Shown here in pieces: positions 38,100-47,285 of a stretch of 64,000 nucleotides of DNA. Where the stretch lies: positions 3,610,501-3,674,500 of the forward strand of contig NZ_CP034447.1 in the NCBI RefSeq assembly GCF_003952485.1, in the 5' to 3' direction. Every line of letters begins with the position of its first letter. The first letter of the stretch is position 1. The stretch comes from Mesorhizobium sp. M1E.F.Ca.ET.045.02.1.1. GTDB taxonomy: Bacteria; Pseudomonadota; Alphaproteobacteria; Rhizobiales; Rhizobiaceae. The notes under the pieces were generated by a model that was given only the letters and a program-made list of their open reading frames with translations, had not been told where the DNA came from and made no database searches. The position numbers and the translations under genes were made by a program.

Positions 38100-38297
38100 T
38101 TACTTTTTTTGCATTTTTCCAGCAGTTGGCAAGCCTTCCGGCCGCTCGTCGACATCGCAGGCGCGCTTGTTAGCGTCGCCGGCGCGTCGGGAACGCGCTT
38201 GTGCCTTGCGTTTCTGCAGGTTGGCGCGCAACGCTTCGGCGAGCCGGTCCTTGCGCTCGCCGTCGCCCTTTTTCGCTGGATTTGCCTTGTCGTTCAC
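38100..38297 (-). CDS. Small basic hypothetical protein
   Basis: 65 residues, mostly Lys, Arg, Ala, Asp and Glu, with the stretch 'KKGDGERKDRLAEALRANLQKRKAQARSRRAGD'. It is soluble and probably a helix or disordered. No family is recognised. It lies upstream of murA on the same strand with a 143-bp gap. Similar short Lys/Arg-rich proteins are common beside murA in rhizobia, which supports it being real. Confidence 0.6.
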   Translation of the reverse strand: MNDKANPAKKGDGERKDRLAEALRANLQKRKAQARSRRAGDANKRACDVDERPEGLPTAGKMQKK

Positions 38298-38420
38298 GGG
38301 TCCGTCCCCGCCGGCGGATAGCCGGCTGTGCTTCAGGCATAGTTAACATTGTGGCGCCGCCATGTCATGAAAGCCGCTTGGAAGCGGCTTTCACAGTTGC
38401 GGCAGTCAATACATATCACT

Positions 38421-38458
38421 CAAAATCGCGCAGCGGTTTTGGGACAGCGACATGCGTC
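38421..38458. repeat. Half of a GACATGCGT-type palindromic element
   Basis: AATCGCGCAGCGGTTTTGGGACAGCGACATGCGT matches the right half of the repeats at 51863-52030. The left arm is absent, so this is a remnant. Confidence 0.55.
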
Positions 38459-38521
38459 GTTTTAAGGTTTTCTTGGCCTTGCGCTTGCCGGTTCGTTATG
38501 GCAGAAGCGCCGCCATCGCAG

Positions 38522-38596
<75 letters not shown>

Positions 38597-38674
38597 GCCT
38601 ATCCCATTGAAATCGCAGCCAGGACCTGCGGCCGGCGTGCGGCGCTCTGCTTGGTGCACTGGACAGAGGCTTTT

Positions 38675-39382
38675 TCACGTCGACTTCAAAACATGCATAT
38701 CGTCGAACTCCGCGAGCTTCGGATACGCGATCGTCGGAGCATGCGCGAGGCTGAGGACGCGTTCACGGTAGCGATCGAGGCACATCCGGCGCTCATTGTC
38801 GCCGATGCGTGCTGGTGCGTGCACCAGAAATGGCTCGATCACCGTGAAGCCGACAAAGTAGAGCATGCCGTGATTGATTGGGAACAGGATCTCGGCGATT
38901 GGGCCGTTCAGTCCTCGGTCGGAATAGATCGGCGGCGGTCCGCCGATCGTGACGGAGCACATCGCGCGCTTTCCTGCGAGGACGCCGCGGTCATACCATT
39001 TGCCGCCGCCATAGATGCGGCCCCCTGACGCGAACACTCGGTCGACCCAGCCCTTGAGGATCGCCGGCAGCCCGAACCACCAGAGCGGAAACTGAAGGAT
39101 CAAGACGTCGCACCAGAAAAGCTTGTCCATCTCCGTCTGGATGTCTGGAGCAAATCCGTCGTGGGCAGCCGCGTTCGCCTCCTCGACCTGCTGGCGATAG
39201 TAGTTCGGGTCGCGCACGGCCGTGAAGTTGCGGCGGTCCGATACCGGATTGAACCCCATGGCGTAGAGATCGGAGACGACCACTTCGTGCCCCGAAGCGG
39301 ACAGAGCTTCTTGCGCCGTGCGGGTGAGGGCACCGTTGAAGCTCTTGGGCTCGGGGTGTGCATGAACGATGAAGATGCGCAC
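38675..39382 (-). CDS. Flavodoxin-fold NAD(P)H:quinone reductase-like protein
   Basis: 235 residues. 'MRIFIVHAHPEPKSFNGAL' begins the flavodoxin fold with the FMN/FAD phosphate loop, and 'VLILQFPLWWFGLPAILKGWVDRVF' is the hallmark of NQO1/MdaB-type quinone reductases. 'GGRIYGGGKWYDRGVLAGKRAMCSVTIGG' completes the fold. Such proteins do two-electron reduction of quinones. It lies 26 bp downstream of the DoxX gene on the same strand, so it may be the last gene of the bufferin-like operon. Confidence 0.9.
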   Translation of the reverse strand: MRIFIVHAHPEPKSFNGALTRTAQEALSASGHEVVVSDLYAMGFNPVSDRRNFTAVRDPNYYRQQVEEANAAAHDGFAPDIQTEMDKLFWCDVLILQFPLWWFGLPAILKGWVDRVFASGGRIYGGGKWYDRGVLAGKRAMCSVTIGGPPPIYSDRGLNGPIAEILFPINHGMLYFVGFTVIEPFLVHAPARIGDNERRMCLDRYRERVLSLAHAPTIAYPKLAEFDDMHVLKST

Positions 39383-39408
39383 CGTGCTTTGTCACTCGGT
39401 TTCGATAT

Positions 39409-39885
39409 TCATTTTCTGGATGTCGAAAGGACCCGCGCGGCGACGCAGTCGAGCGAGAAGACACCGGCACCGCGCGTCAGCACGAGCAACAGCAGCGAAG
39501 ACCAGAGCAGGTGCTCAGCCCAGTTCTCCGGGTAGACGAAAATCTGGATGACTGAAACGACGCCGAGCAGCATCAGTGCAGCAAGCCTCGAGAACAGCCC
39601 GAAGAAGATCAGAACCGAGCCCGTGAGTTCGACAGCGGTCGCCAATGGCGCCGCGATCGACGGATCAATGAAGGGCAGATTGTATTCGTTGGCGAAGAGC
39701 TGCAACGTGACCGGCCAGGATGCCAGCTTGCTTTGGGCGGACTGCCAGAATACATGCGCGACAGCGACGCGTGCGGCGAGTTGGACCAGCGAAAGCGGAA
39801 TGTGTTCGGGCAGCTTGATGATACGCTTGTAGAGGCCGACAAAGCCGGCCGGGCTGGACAGGGATTGTTCCGATATTGCGGTCAT
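39409..39885 (-). CDS. DoxX-family membrane protein
   Basis: 158 residues with four predicted membrane segments: about 25-45, 70-95, 100-120 and 130-150. 'ARVAVAHVFWQSAQSKLASWPVTLQLF' and 'PFIDPSIAAPLATAVELTGSVLIFFGLFSRLAALML' match DoxX. DoxX genes are regular members of bufferin-type clusters, where they may support redox in the membrane. It starts 11 bases after the DUF2063 gene stop. Confidence 0.92.
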   Translation of the reverse strand: MTAISEQSLSSPAGFVGLYKRIIKLPEHIPLSLVQLAARVAVAHVFWQSAQSKLASWPVTLQLFANEYNLPFIDPSIAAPLATAVELTGSVLIFFGLFSRLAALMLLGVVSVIQIFVYPENWAEHLLWSSLLLLVLTRGAGVFSLDCVAARVLSTSRK

Positions 39886-39896
39886 GACCGTCTCCG

Positions 39897-40682
39897 TCAG
39901 TTTGAGGGGGAATTCGAGACGACCCGCACGTCGGTGACGAGCCTGTCGCGGAACAGACGCACAAGGGCTGAAACCAGGTCGAAGGCCGGGTCGAGCGCCA
40001 AGGCACGGCCAGTGGCATGCTCAAGGCCCAAACCGTGCTTCAGCGAATGCCAGAAGGCGAAGCTCGCGCGGTCTAGCAGAAAAAGCCGCACGTAATTGCC
40101 CGATCGCCACAACGCCACGCGTTCGGGGCGCCTTATCCAGGTGACGTTTTCGTCGACCGCCGTCTTCTGTTGATGCGCCATCCATACCGACAGGATCGAC
40201 CAGTGCGAGACGATCAGGCGCAGTGAGGGCTGGAGCAGGATATCCGGCGAGAGCCCGAGGTCGGTGTTGTCGTAATCTGCGAGGCTGCGGGGTGGGAGCG
40301 AAGCCCTATCGAGCGCCTCGGCGATGGCCCATTCGAGCCGCGCCGTTTCGGCGACGATCGGCATATCGGACAGCGTGTCGATCGTCTTGAGGAAACGCGG
40401 GAAGCCGGCGCCATAGCGCGCAAGGCGCGATTCAGCCGGCGGATGGCGTCGAATGAACTCGCTCGCCACGTAACGGAAGAACCGTTCGTCGACAAGGCGG
40501 ACGGTGACCGGAAACACCGCCATCAGCACTGCGGTGAGCGAACTGCGCGTGTTGTTCTGGTAGATGCGCAGGCGGGCCAGTGGATCGGCCTTGCCGGCGG
40601 TCAGCATTTTCGCGGAGACCATTGGTTCGATGGCAAGCACCGAGCGCGCCATGGTGGTCTGCAGGTGTTCAAGCGGCAACAT
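39897..40682 (-). CDS. DUF2063 partner protein of the MNIO enzyme (BufC/HvfC type)
   Basis: 261 residues. GGAGGG lies before the ATG at 40682. 'RLRIYQNNTRSSLTAVLMAVFPVTVRLVDERFFRYVASEFIRRHPP' is the N-terminal DNA-binding-like DUF2063 domain, and 'LEWAIAEALDRA' and 'HQQKTAVDENVTWIRRPERVALWRSGNYVRL' follow. In related systems this protein forms a complex with the DUF692 enzyme and recognises the precursor peptide. Its start overlaps the end of the DUF692 gene by 14 bases. Confidence 0.9.
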   Translation of the reverse strand: MLPLEHLQTTMARSVLAIEPMVSAKMLTAGKADPLARLRIYQNNTRSSLTAVLMAVFPVTVRLVDERFFRYVASEFIRRHPPAESRLARYGAGFPRFLKTIDTLSDMPIVAETARLEWAIAEALDRASLPPRSLADYDNTDLGLSPDILLQPSLRLIVSHWSILSVWMAHQQKTAVDENVTWIRRPERVALWRSGNYVRLFLLDRASFAFWHSLKHGLGLEHATGRALALDPAFDLVSALVRLFRDRLVTDVRVVSNSPSN

Positions 40683-41694
40683 CGTATCTTCCCTCCATCG
40701 GCGTTAAAGCGTTCGCCATCACAAGTCCGGCCTTGGCGGCAGCACATGCTGCAAGCACTGGCATGCTGGTCCTCACGTTTTCAAAGGGGGTAGGGGACGC
40801 GGGCCGGGGCTTGGTTGTCGCGGCCTGTCTCGCAGCCTGCTTGCGGCCGAACATGATCGAAGCGGTCAGCATGTCGGCCCACATCGCTTCGCCAAGCAGC
40901 ACGTCGAGAACCGGAACGTCGGTATCCCATTCGATCAGGGTTGGTCGCGGTCCGAGGCGCGTTATGGCGTGCTCATAGAGGGCCCAAACGACCGGCGGAA
41001 CCCGCGAGCCATGGTCGTCGATGAGCACGGTGTCGGTTCCGACCTGATTGGTCGCATGGCCGGCGAGATGGATCTCGCCGATAGCGCCCGCAGGCAGCGC
41101 ATCGATGAAAGTCTTTGCATCGTATTGCAAATTGTGCGCCGAGACATGGACGTTGTTGACGTCGAGCAGCAGGCCGCAGCCGGTCCGCGCCACGAGCTCG
41201 GCCAGGAACTCGGCTTCGTTCACTGAGGAGTCGGCAAAGGCGACATAGGCAGACAGATTTTCGATCAGCACCTGCCGCTTCAGCATCTCCTGGACGGTAT
41301 CGACGTTGCGCGCCACGATCGCCAGCGCCTCTTCGTCATAGCGCAGCGGCAGCAGATCGTTGAGGTAGGCGCCGTCGGCGACGCTCCAGGCCAGATGCTC
41401 GGAAACCAGATCGGGCTGGAAGCGCTCGCAGACCCTGCGCAGCCTTTCGAGATGGTCGAGGTCCAAGCCTCGCGCGCTGCCCAGCGACAGGCCGACGCCA
41501 TGCACCGACAGCGGATAGATTTGGCGCAGCCGTTCAAGCGCCTCGACGCCGGCGCCGTCTCCCATGTAGTTCTCGGCATGAACCTCCAGCCAGCCGGCGG
41601 AAGGCCGTCGCGTCAGCATTTCGCTGATGTGAGGCGAGCGAAGACCGATGCCCGCCGATGCGGGAATCGCAAGGGGCTGAAATGCACGGGACAT
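40669..41694 (-). CDS. DUF692/MNIO-family iron enzyme (BufB/HvfB type)
   Basis: 341 residues from the ATG at 41694. The TIM-barrel motifs of multinuclear non-haem iron oxidases are present: 'LEVHAENYMGDG', 'VSEHLAWS', 'LIENLSAY', 'LLLDVNNVHVSA', 'GEIHLAGHA', 'DDHGSRV' and 'LIEWDTDVP'. The His, Glu and Asp residues would bind two or three irons. MNIO enzymes modify Cys residues of a small peptide, for example to a 5-thiooxazole in bufferins. About 60 extra C-terminal residues (rich in Ala, Pro) are less typical. Confidence 0.93.
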   Translation of the reverse strand: MSRAFQPLAIPASAGIGLRSPHISEMLTRRPSAGWLEVHAENYMGDGAGVEALERLRQIYPLSVHGVGLSLGSARGLDLDHLERLRRVCERFQPDLVSEHLAWSVADGAYLNDLLPLRYDEEALAIVARNVDTVQEMLKRQVLIENLSAYVAFADSSVNEAEFLAELVARTGCGLLLDVNNVHVSAHNLQYDAKTFIDALPAGAIGEIHLAGHATNQVGTDTVLIDDHGSRVPPVVWALYEHAITRLGPRPTLIEWDTDVPVLDVLLGEAMWADMLTASIMFGRKQAARQAATTKPRPASPTPFENVRTSMPVLAACAAAKAGLVMANALTPMEGRYDVAA

Positions 41695-41737
41695 CGGTCT
41701 GCTCCATTCTAGAGGGTTGGCTCGAAGTCTGGATCGT

Positions 41738-42007
41738 TCAGGCTTTCGGCTTGTCGCTGCCGCCCGCGATCTTGGCGCAGTTGCCGGCGGGCACGTAGAG
41801 CCAGGAATCCGGCTGGTTGTCGGCGGTTGCGGTGCCGGCGCAGGAATGCGTCGCGGTCTGGCAGTCGTTCTGGCCCGCCTTGACCACGCCGTAGCACTTC
41901 TCGAAGGCGAAGCCGGGCTTGGCGGCAGGACCGCTGTAGGCCGCTGTCGCGGCAAGCGAGGTGGCGGCCGCGAGGGCCGATCCGATGAGGGTTTTGGTGT
42001 TGATCAC
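41738..42007 (-). CDS. Bufferin-like precursor peptide (BufA1/DUF2282 type)
   Basis: 89 residues from a GTG at 42007, with AGGAGA nine bases before it. Residues 1-25 are a signal peptide ('[19 protein letters not shown]'). The mature part has four cysteines at 38, 49, 56 and 77, in '[14 protein letters not shown]', 'THSCAGT' and 'GNCAKI', the DUF2282 pattern. In bufferins these are modified by the MNIO enzyme and the exported peptide binds copper. It is the first gene of the cluster. Metal specificity here is inference. Confidence 0.85.
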   Translation of the reverse strand: MINTKTLIGSALAAATSLAATAAYSGPAAKPGFAFEKCYGVVKAGQNDCQTATHSCAGTATADNQPDSWLYVPAGNCAKIAGGSDKPKA

Positions 42008-42154
42008 AGGCTTGTCTCCTGGTTGGCGTTTCGAGAGAAAGACCGGCCTTGGGCCCGTCTGCAAATCAGTCTGTCCGATCGGCGTGCCGAGCTGAAATGC
42101 TGTCTCGGCATGGAATTGATACGCGGCCACTATGTTCTGGAGCGCGGCGCGGAA

Positions 42155-42183
42155 AGGCCCTCCGGCCGGGCACCGGAGGGCCT
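42155..42183 (-). terminator. GC-rich hairpin downstream of the first patatin-like gene
   Basis: Perfect 11-bp inverted repeat, AGGCCCTCCGG and CCGGAGGGCCT, with a 7-base loop. On the minus strand the stem is followed by TTT. It separates the patatin-like gene from the bufferin-like cluster. Confidence 0.6.
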
Positions 42184-42239
42184 GGCGCCTGCATTCGGGA
42201 GTATGCGAAGCAGGCGCGGCTAGGCGGGGAGCGAGGCGC

Positions 42240-43097
42240 CTAGATGTATCGACTTTTGCAGTTTGTGGCCGGGCTTCCACCAGTGCGGAGAGGATCAGCG
42301 GCAAGCCAGTCTGCTGCGCGCTGCCGCCCCGTGTCGCGCATGTCGGTCAGTTCGCCCCAGTCGATCCAGGGCCGCAGGAGCAGCGGAGCTCCGGCACGGT
42401 ATCGACTGTCGAATATGGTGTGAACCGGCACGCATTTGGTCACGCAATGACCGGCTGCAAGGCTGCGGTCCGGACACGGCGTGGTGAATACGCAAGGTCT
42501 GCCGGTGACAATCAGGCGATGGCGAGCTTCAGGTGATAGGACAGGCGGCGACTGCAAGACGTCGCCGTCGCCCCAATAGATATCGCCGTCGATCTCGACA
42601 GGCAGCGAGAGGAAGGGGATCGTGGCCGCCGCCACGATCGCGTTGATCGACAGCTGGTCGCTTGTGAATATCTTCACCGCGTCCGTGCGCGCGTTGACGG
42701 TTAAGACGCCCAGTTTCACCGGGCAGTCTTCGTCACGGATTTGCTCGAGGTCGATCGACTGTTCCAGGACGGATCGAAGCAGGCTGGCTCTGCCATCGGC
42801 GAAAATCGAGGCGTGGCTGACGCGCCGCCAGAAATTGGCGAGTGCCGTCCGCGCGCCGCGCCTGCCGCCGACACTCAAGCCGTAGGCAAAGACCGCCGCC
42901 TCCATCGCTGCAAAGCCCGACGCGGTGACGCTGCTGAAGCTGCAGCTCGGCTCGTCCAGCAGGCGATCGAGCACGCCCCACACGAAAGCGCCATGTGCAT
43001 CGTTTGCCAGCACGATGTCGATCGTCCGGTCTCCTACATTAAGATCAGCCACTGATGTGATGGCTTGGTCTGTTTTCATTGCGGGCTGGGTAAGCAT
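42240..43097 (-). CDS. Patatin-like protein with altered active site
   Basis: 285 residues from ATG at 43097 (an alternative start is at 43079). The region '[20 protein letters not shown]...[14 protein letters not shown]' aligns in pattern with the patatin nucleophile segment, normally GTSAGAMNA. The Ser is kept (TASG) but the first Gly is replaced by Thr. '[14 protein letters not shown]' replaces the DGG/A of the catalytic Asp, keeping an Asp. So it may be a phospholipase of altered activity or a non-catalytic relative. It is divergent from a small exported-protein gene and separated from the bufferin operon by a hairpin. Confidence 0.65.
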   Translation of the reverse strand: MLTQPAMKTDQAITSVADLNVGDRTIDIVLANDAHGAFVWGVLDRLLDEPSCSFSSVTASGFAAMEAAVFAYGLSVGGRRGARTALANFWRRVSHASIFADGRASLLRSVLEQSIDLEQIRDEDCPVKLGVLTVNARTDAVKIFTSDQLSINAIVAAATIPFLSLPVEIDGDIYWGDGDVLQSPPVLSPEARHRLIVTGRPCVFTTPCPDRSLAAGHCVTKCVPVHTIFDSRYRAGAPLLLRPWIDWGELTDMRDTGRQRAADWLAADPLRTGGSPATNCKSRYI

Positions 43098-43305
43098 GGT
43101 TTGGTCTCCATCCCAAGATCGTCAACAAGGCGACTGGAGAGAGACTGCCGCATCTTCTTGTTCAGCCGAAATGCCAAGGTGGCATGAAGTCCATAGGCAG
43201 ATTGCATTGGCTGTCGGTCTTCGCGCGCCACACTCTTCATCCCGATCAGGCCAGGTTGCTTGCTTGGCCCCGTTGCTAGAGCCGCGGCCTGGAACCAGGA
43301 GGATA

Positions 43306-43584
43306 ATGATGAGAGCAAAACTCACCTGTATGGCGGTGCTTGCCATAAGTCTTGGCGCAAATCCGGCGTCCGCCGACCCCTTCAGCGATCTTGCTGCGTT
43401 GCCGACGTTCTACACCGACGCCGCGATGAAGACGATGAAACCTATGGCTGGGTTCAAGAAGGCTTGGTTCGCCCTGTCAAAGCATGACCGGGTCAAGATG
43501 ACGAAAGCGTGCAACGACCCGGCGATGAGCAAGCCGCACGCCGAATTCTGCGCCAACCTGCAGGCGCTCGGCGGCGCCAACTGA
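43306..43584 (+). CDS. Small exported protein of unknown function
   Basis: 92 residues from the ATG at 43306, with AGGAGG just upstream. Residues 1-24 are a signal peptide ending ASA. The mature part, 'LPTFYTDAAMKTMKPMAGFKKAWFALSKHDRVKMTKACNDPAMSKPHAEFCANL', has two cysteines that may pair. No family is recognised. It precedes the first LysR gene by 206 bp. Confidence 0.75.
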   Translation: MMRAKLTCMAVLAISLGANPASADPFSDLAALPTFYTDAAMKTMKPMAGFKKAWFALSKHDRVKMTKACNDPAMSKPHAEFCANLQALGGAN

Positions 43585-43790
43585 GCTGCCGGCCCCACCG
43601 TTTCGGGCAACATCGACATGATGGCGAGCAGCGTGCTCGCCATCATTATTTGGCGGAGTTCGCACCTCGCCCCCAGACATCATGACCGATCGCTATCGAC
43701 TTTATAGCCGCAGCGCATTGGCGTGGGACAGCACTTTGCGGCAGGGTCCAAAGCCAGGAAAGCGTCGTTCGCAATGCGGGACAAATCGGT

Positions 43791-44705
43791 ATGGACATTC
43801 ATCACATCCGCTACTTCCTGGCCGTGTGCGAGACACGAAACTTCACGCGCGCCGGCGAGAAGTGCAACGTCACCCAGCCGGCGCTGTCTCGGGCGATCCA
43901 ACAGCTAGAGGATGAAGTCGGCGGCTTGCTGTTTCGCCGCGAAAGAAACCTGACGCATCTGACGGATCTGGGTGCGCTTCTTCGGCCACGGTTTCAGCAG
44001 ATCCTCGATGAGGTGACCGGCGTTCGGCAGGAGGCGTCGAGGTTCCTGTGCCTGGAAAACGCAAATCTCAAAGTTGGGGTCATGTGCACCATCGGTCCGC
44101 GCCGCTTCACCGGTCTGTTGGCGGACTTCAACAGGCGCCAGCAGGGCATTCAGCTGCAGCTGGTGGAAGGCGTGCCTGCCTCTTTATCGCAACTGCTGGA
44201 AGCGGGTGAAATCGATGTTGCCATCATGGCGTCCAGCAACAGTTTTCCGGAACGCTTCGACGTCACGCCGCTCTATCGTGAGCGGTTCGTTCTGGCCTTC
44301 CCCAACGGTCACCGGCTGGCCCGCAACGACAATGTCGCCATCTCCGAGCTCGACGGCGAGAACTATCTCAGGCGGCTGAATTGCGAGTATCGTGATCACC
44401 TCGCCGGCCTTTGCAACGATCGCGGCGTCAAGCTCAGAATCTCCTACGCAAGCGAGCGCGAAGACTGGATTCAGAACATGGTTTCCGGCGGGCTCGGGAT
44501 TTGTTTCATCCCGGAATTCAGCGCCGTTATCCCGGGTCTGCAAATCAGGCCTGTCATCGATCCTGAAGTCTGGCGGGAGGTCTCGCTGGTCGTCGTGGCG
44601 GGCCGCCGTTTCTCGCCGGCGACGTCAACCTTCGTGAACAGCGTCAAGGCGCACAGCTGGCCGGAAAGCGGCATCGACCTGCCGGTCAGGAAGACTGCAG
44701 CGTAA
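43791..44705 (+). CDS. LysR-family transcriptional regulator
   Basis: 304 residues. The N-terminal winged helix is clear: 'IRYFLAVCETRNFTRAGEKCNVTQPALSRAIQQLEDEVGG', followed by the 'RRERNLTHLTDLG' linker. The rest is the effector-binding periplasmic-protein-like domain. It has the same N-terminal style as the LysR proteins at 47286 and 54270. It is followed on the same strand by a cupin gene and probably regulates the cupin-MFS-DUF302 group. The ligand is unknown. Confidence 0.95.
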   Translation: MDIHHIRYFLAVCETRNFTRAGEKCNVTQPALSRAIQQLEDEVGGLLFRRERNLTHLTDLGALLRPRFQQILDEVTGVRQEASRFLCLENANLKVGVMCTIGPRRFTGLLADFNRRQQGIQLQLVEGVPASLSQLLEAGEIDVAIMASSNSFPERFDVTPLYRERFVLAFPNGHRLARNDNVAISELDGENYLRRLNCEYRDHLAGLCNDRGVKLRISYASEREDWIQNMVSGGLGICFIPEFSAVIPGLQIRPVIDPEVWREVSLVVVAGRRFSPATSTFVNSVKAHSWPESGIDLPVRKTAA

Positions 44706-44894
44706 CAATCCGAAGTGAAGCCTAACTCCGCGGCGAACTTCGTGGCGGAGATGATCGCGTTGGTGCGATCACCCACCATAGTTTTCAGGTATCGATTTAA
44801 GAGCCAGTCAGCATTTCTCTTTCGTCGAGGCTGCCGTCACTCTCTTTTCATGCCCCGCCACCGCGATTGGGCACCGACAAAGGAGAAATTAGAC

Positions 44895-45395
44895 ATGGCT
44901 TCCAAGACTATTGCGTTGCGTCTGCCGCTGGAGGCGGCGCTGACACTCGGACTTCTTACCGCAACCGCTGCGTTTTCCGCAGCCCCGGCGTTCGCCGGCG
45001 ACTGCCCTGCCGGCCAGGCCGCTACGACCGACATTCAGGAACATCCCAGCAAGCCGGTCGGCGTGACCGATACGGTCCTTTCGGCGATCGATCTGAGCAG
45101 CAAGGGCGAAGCCTGGAAAGGCAACATGCTGCGTCTGCGCAAGCTCGTCGTTCAGCCGGGCGGCGTCGTCCCGTGGCATGAGCACACGGTTCGTCCCGCC
45201 AACATCATCGTCGTCGAAGGCTCGATCACCGAATACGCCAGCACCTGCAAGGTCGGCATCGAGCATCCGGCTGGCGACGTGACCGCCGAGTTCGGCCAGC
45301 TCGCCCACTGGTGGAAGAACAACGGCAAGGTTCCGGCGGTGCTCTATTCCGCCGACATCCTGCCGCCCGCGATGCACAACGATCACATGATGTGA
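44895..45395 (+). CDS. Exported cupin-domain protein
   Basis: 166 residues from the ATG at 44895 with AGGAG upstream. Residues 1-34 are a signal peptide ending AFAG. 'MLRLRKLVVQPGGVVPWHEHTVRPANIIVVEGSITEY' is a cupin motif with the metal-binding His, His and Glu, and 'FGQLAHWWKNNGKVPAVLYSADILPPAM' the second. The protein is expected in the periplasm; substrate unknown. It is followed by the MFS gene on the same strand. Confidence 0.88.
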   Translation: MASKTIALRLPLEAALTLGLLTATAAFSAAPAFAGDCPAGQAATTDIQEHPSKPVGVTDTVLSAIDLSSKGEAWKGNMLRLRKLVVQPGGVVPWHEHTVRPANIIVVEGSITEYASTCKVGIEHPAGDVTAEFGQLAHWWKNNGKVPAVLYSADILPPAMHNDHMM

Positions 45396-45487
45396 GCCGT
45401 TCGTCGCGGCCTGCAGATCCCAGCAGCAGCAGCAACCAACAGCGCGTCCTCGGGCGATCGCCCGGGGACGTGGCCACGGAGCCTGTC

Positions 45488-46690
45488 ATGACGACCAGCG
45501 AACATACCGAACAGACGCGGCTCCGCACCGTTGCCGCAGATACCTGGCGCTTCGGCCTGATCGCCCTGATCGCGTTCCTGACGCTCGTCGATCTGTTCGC
45601 AACCCAGGCAATCCTGCCTTCGCTGGTGACACGATTTGGCGTCAGCCGCGCGACCATGGGCTTCGCCGTCAACGCCAGCACCTTCGGCATGGCGGTGGCC
45701 GGTATCGCCGTCGCGCTCTTCGGGCGCGGCATCGATCGCCGCAACGGCATCTGGATCAGCCTGGCCATCCTGGCGATCCCGACGACACTGCTTTCGCAGA
45801 CAGACAATATTGCGGTCTTCGCCCTGCTGCGCGTAGCGCAAGGTTTGTGCATGTCGACTGCGTTCACGCTCACGATGGCCTACCTGGCGGAGCACTTTTC
45901 CGCTCGGCAGACCACGAGCGCGCTCGCGGCGTATGTGACCGGCAATGTTGCCAGCAACTTCTTCGGCCGGCTGATGTCGGCGGCCGTCGCCGACACGTTC
46001 GGCATCTCTACCAACTTTCTGACCTTCGCCGCCCTTAATCTGTTCGGCGCAGTTCTTGTCTGGTTCACGCTGCAGAAGACCTCGGCAATGATGCGCGCAG
46101 ATGCGACGGGCGGACTCGCCCGCGCGGCCTGGAAAGCCCCGTTGCAGAACGTCGAGCTGCGGGCCTGTTTCGCGATCGGCTTCCTCATCCTCTTCGTCTT
46201 TATAGGCACGTTCACCTACGTGAATTTTCAACTCGTAGCAGTGCCCCTGTCTCTGACCCCGATGGCGCTGGGCGCGGTCTATTTCGTCTTCCTGCCGTCA
46301 ATGCTGACCACTCCGCTCGCCGGGCGTGTGGCCTCGGGTCTCGGCCCGAGGGTAGGGGTTGGCGCAACGCTTGCGCTGGCGATTGCCGGTCTGCTTCTGC
46401 TGCTCACACCCAGTCTTCCCATCGTCCTCGCCGGGATGGCGCTGGTCGCCAGCGGCACCTTCCTGGCGCAGGCGATAGCAACGGGACATGTCAGTCGGAC
46501 CGCGTCGCGCGACCGCGCCGCCGCAAGCGGCATCTATCTGGCCTCCTACTATGCGGGCGGGCTCGCCGGCAGCTTCCTCATCGGACAGATCTACGACCGG
46601 GTCGGCTGGACGGCCTGCGTGGCCGCACTGGTCGCGGTTCTCGCGGCAGCGATCGCGGTAGCCCGAACGCTGAGAACGCCAGCCGCGTGA
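45488..46690 (+). CDS. Major facilitator superfamily transporter
   Basis: 400 residues from the ATG at 45488. Twelve hydrophobic segments are visible from 'FGLIALIAFLTLVDLFATQAIL' to 'VAALVAVLAAAIAVARTL'. The loop 'FGRGIDRRNG' between segments 2 and 3 is the MFS G-x-x-x-D-R/K motif. The family exports drugs or small molecules; substrate unknown. The stop overlaps nothing and a DUF302 gene starts 71 bp on. Confidence 0.93.
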   Translation: MTTSEHTEQTRLRTVAADTWRFGLIALIAFLTLVDLFATQAILPSLVTRFGVSRATMGFAVNASTFGMAVAGIAVALFGRGIDRRNGIWISLAILAIPTTLLSQTDNIAVFALLRVAQGLCMSTAFTLTMAYLAEHFSARQTTSALAAYVTGNVASNFFGRLMSAAVADTFGISTNFLTFAALNLFGAVLVWFTLQKTSAMMRADATGGLARAAWKAPLQNVELRACFAIGFLILFVFIGTFTYVNFQLVAVPLSLTPMALGAVYFVFLPSMLTTPLAGRVASGLGPRVGVGATLALAIAGLLLLLTPSLPIVLAGMALVASGTFLAQAIATGHVSRTASRDRAAASGIYLASYYAGGLAGSFLIGQIYDRVGWTACVAALVAVLAAAIAVARTLRTPAA

Positions 46691-46761
46691 CCACCGGAGC
46701 TGCGCCGGAGGTCACCCGAGAAACTCAATCCATAGCCAACTCAGCAACCAAGGAGAATGCG

Positions 46762-47226
46762 ATGAGAGCCTACCTGAAAACCATGATTGCCGGTGCCGCC
46801 GTGCTGATGACAGTTGTCTTGCCGGCAGCCGCTTCCGACGGGGTCGTCACTATCAAGAGCGGCTATTCCGTCGCCGAGACCGTGGCCCGCATCAAGAAGG
46901 ACGTCCTCAAGAAGGGCATCATGTTCTTTGGCGTGATCGACCAGGCAAAGCTCGGCAACAAGGCCGGCAACGATGTCAGGCCGTCGCGGCTCGTCATGTT
47001 CGGCAATCCGGCGCTCGGCACGACGTTCATCACCTCAAATCCCGAGGCGGGCCTGGACTGGCCGGTGCGCGTGCTGGTCTACCAGACGCCCGATGGGCAG
47101 GTTTACGCCGCCTATAGCGACTTCGACTGGATTGCGAAGCGGCATGGCATTACCGACCGGCAGGCGCAGTTCAAGATGGCGACCGAGGTGATCCAGTCCG
47201 TCACGTCGTCCATCAGGAAGAACTGA
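46762..47226 (+). CDS. Exported DUF302-domain protein
   Basis: 154 residues from the ATG at 46762 with AAGGAGAA upstream. Residues 1-25 are a signal peptide. 'SGYSVAETVARIKKDVLKKGIMFFGVIDQAKL' and 'RPSRLVMFGNPALGTTFITSNPEAGLDWPVRVLVYQTPDGQVYAAYSDFDWIAKRHGI' match DUF302. The family is found in envelope and stress contexts without known activity. It ends a plus-strand group with the cupin and MFS genes and is convergent with the next LysR gene. Confidence 0.9.
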   Translation: MRAYLKTMIAGAAVLMTVVLPAAASDGVVTIKSGYSVAETVARIKKDVLKKGIMFFGVIDQAKLGNKAGNDVRPSRLVMFGNPALGTTFITSNPEAGLDWPVRVLVYQTPDGQVYAAYSDFDWIAKRHGITDRQAQFKMATEVIQSVTSSIRKN

Positions 47227-47285
47227 CCGGCGCGAGGCGCCCAAATGCTTCGGCGCTTCGACGCTGTCAGCCTTGCACAGCCAGG

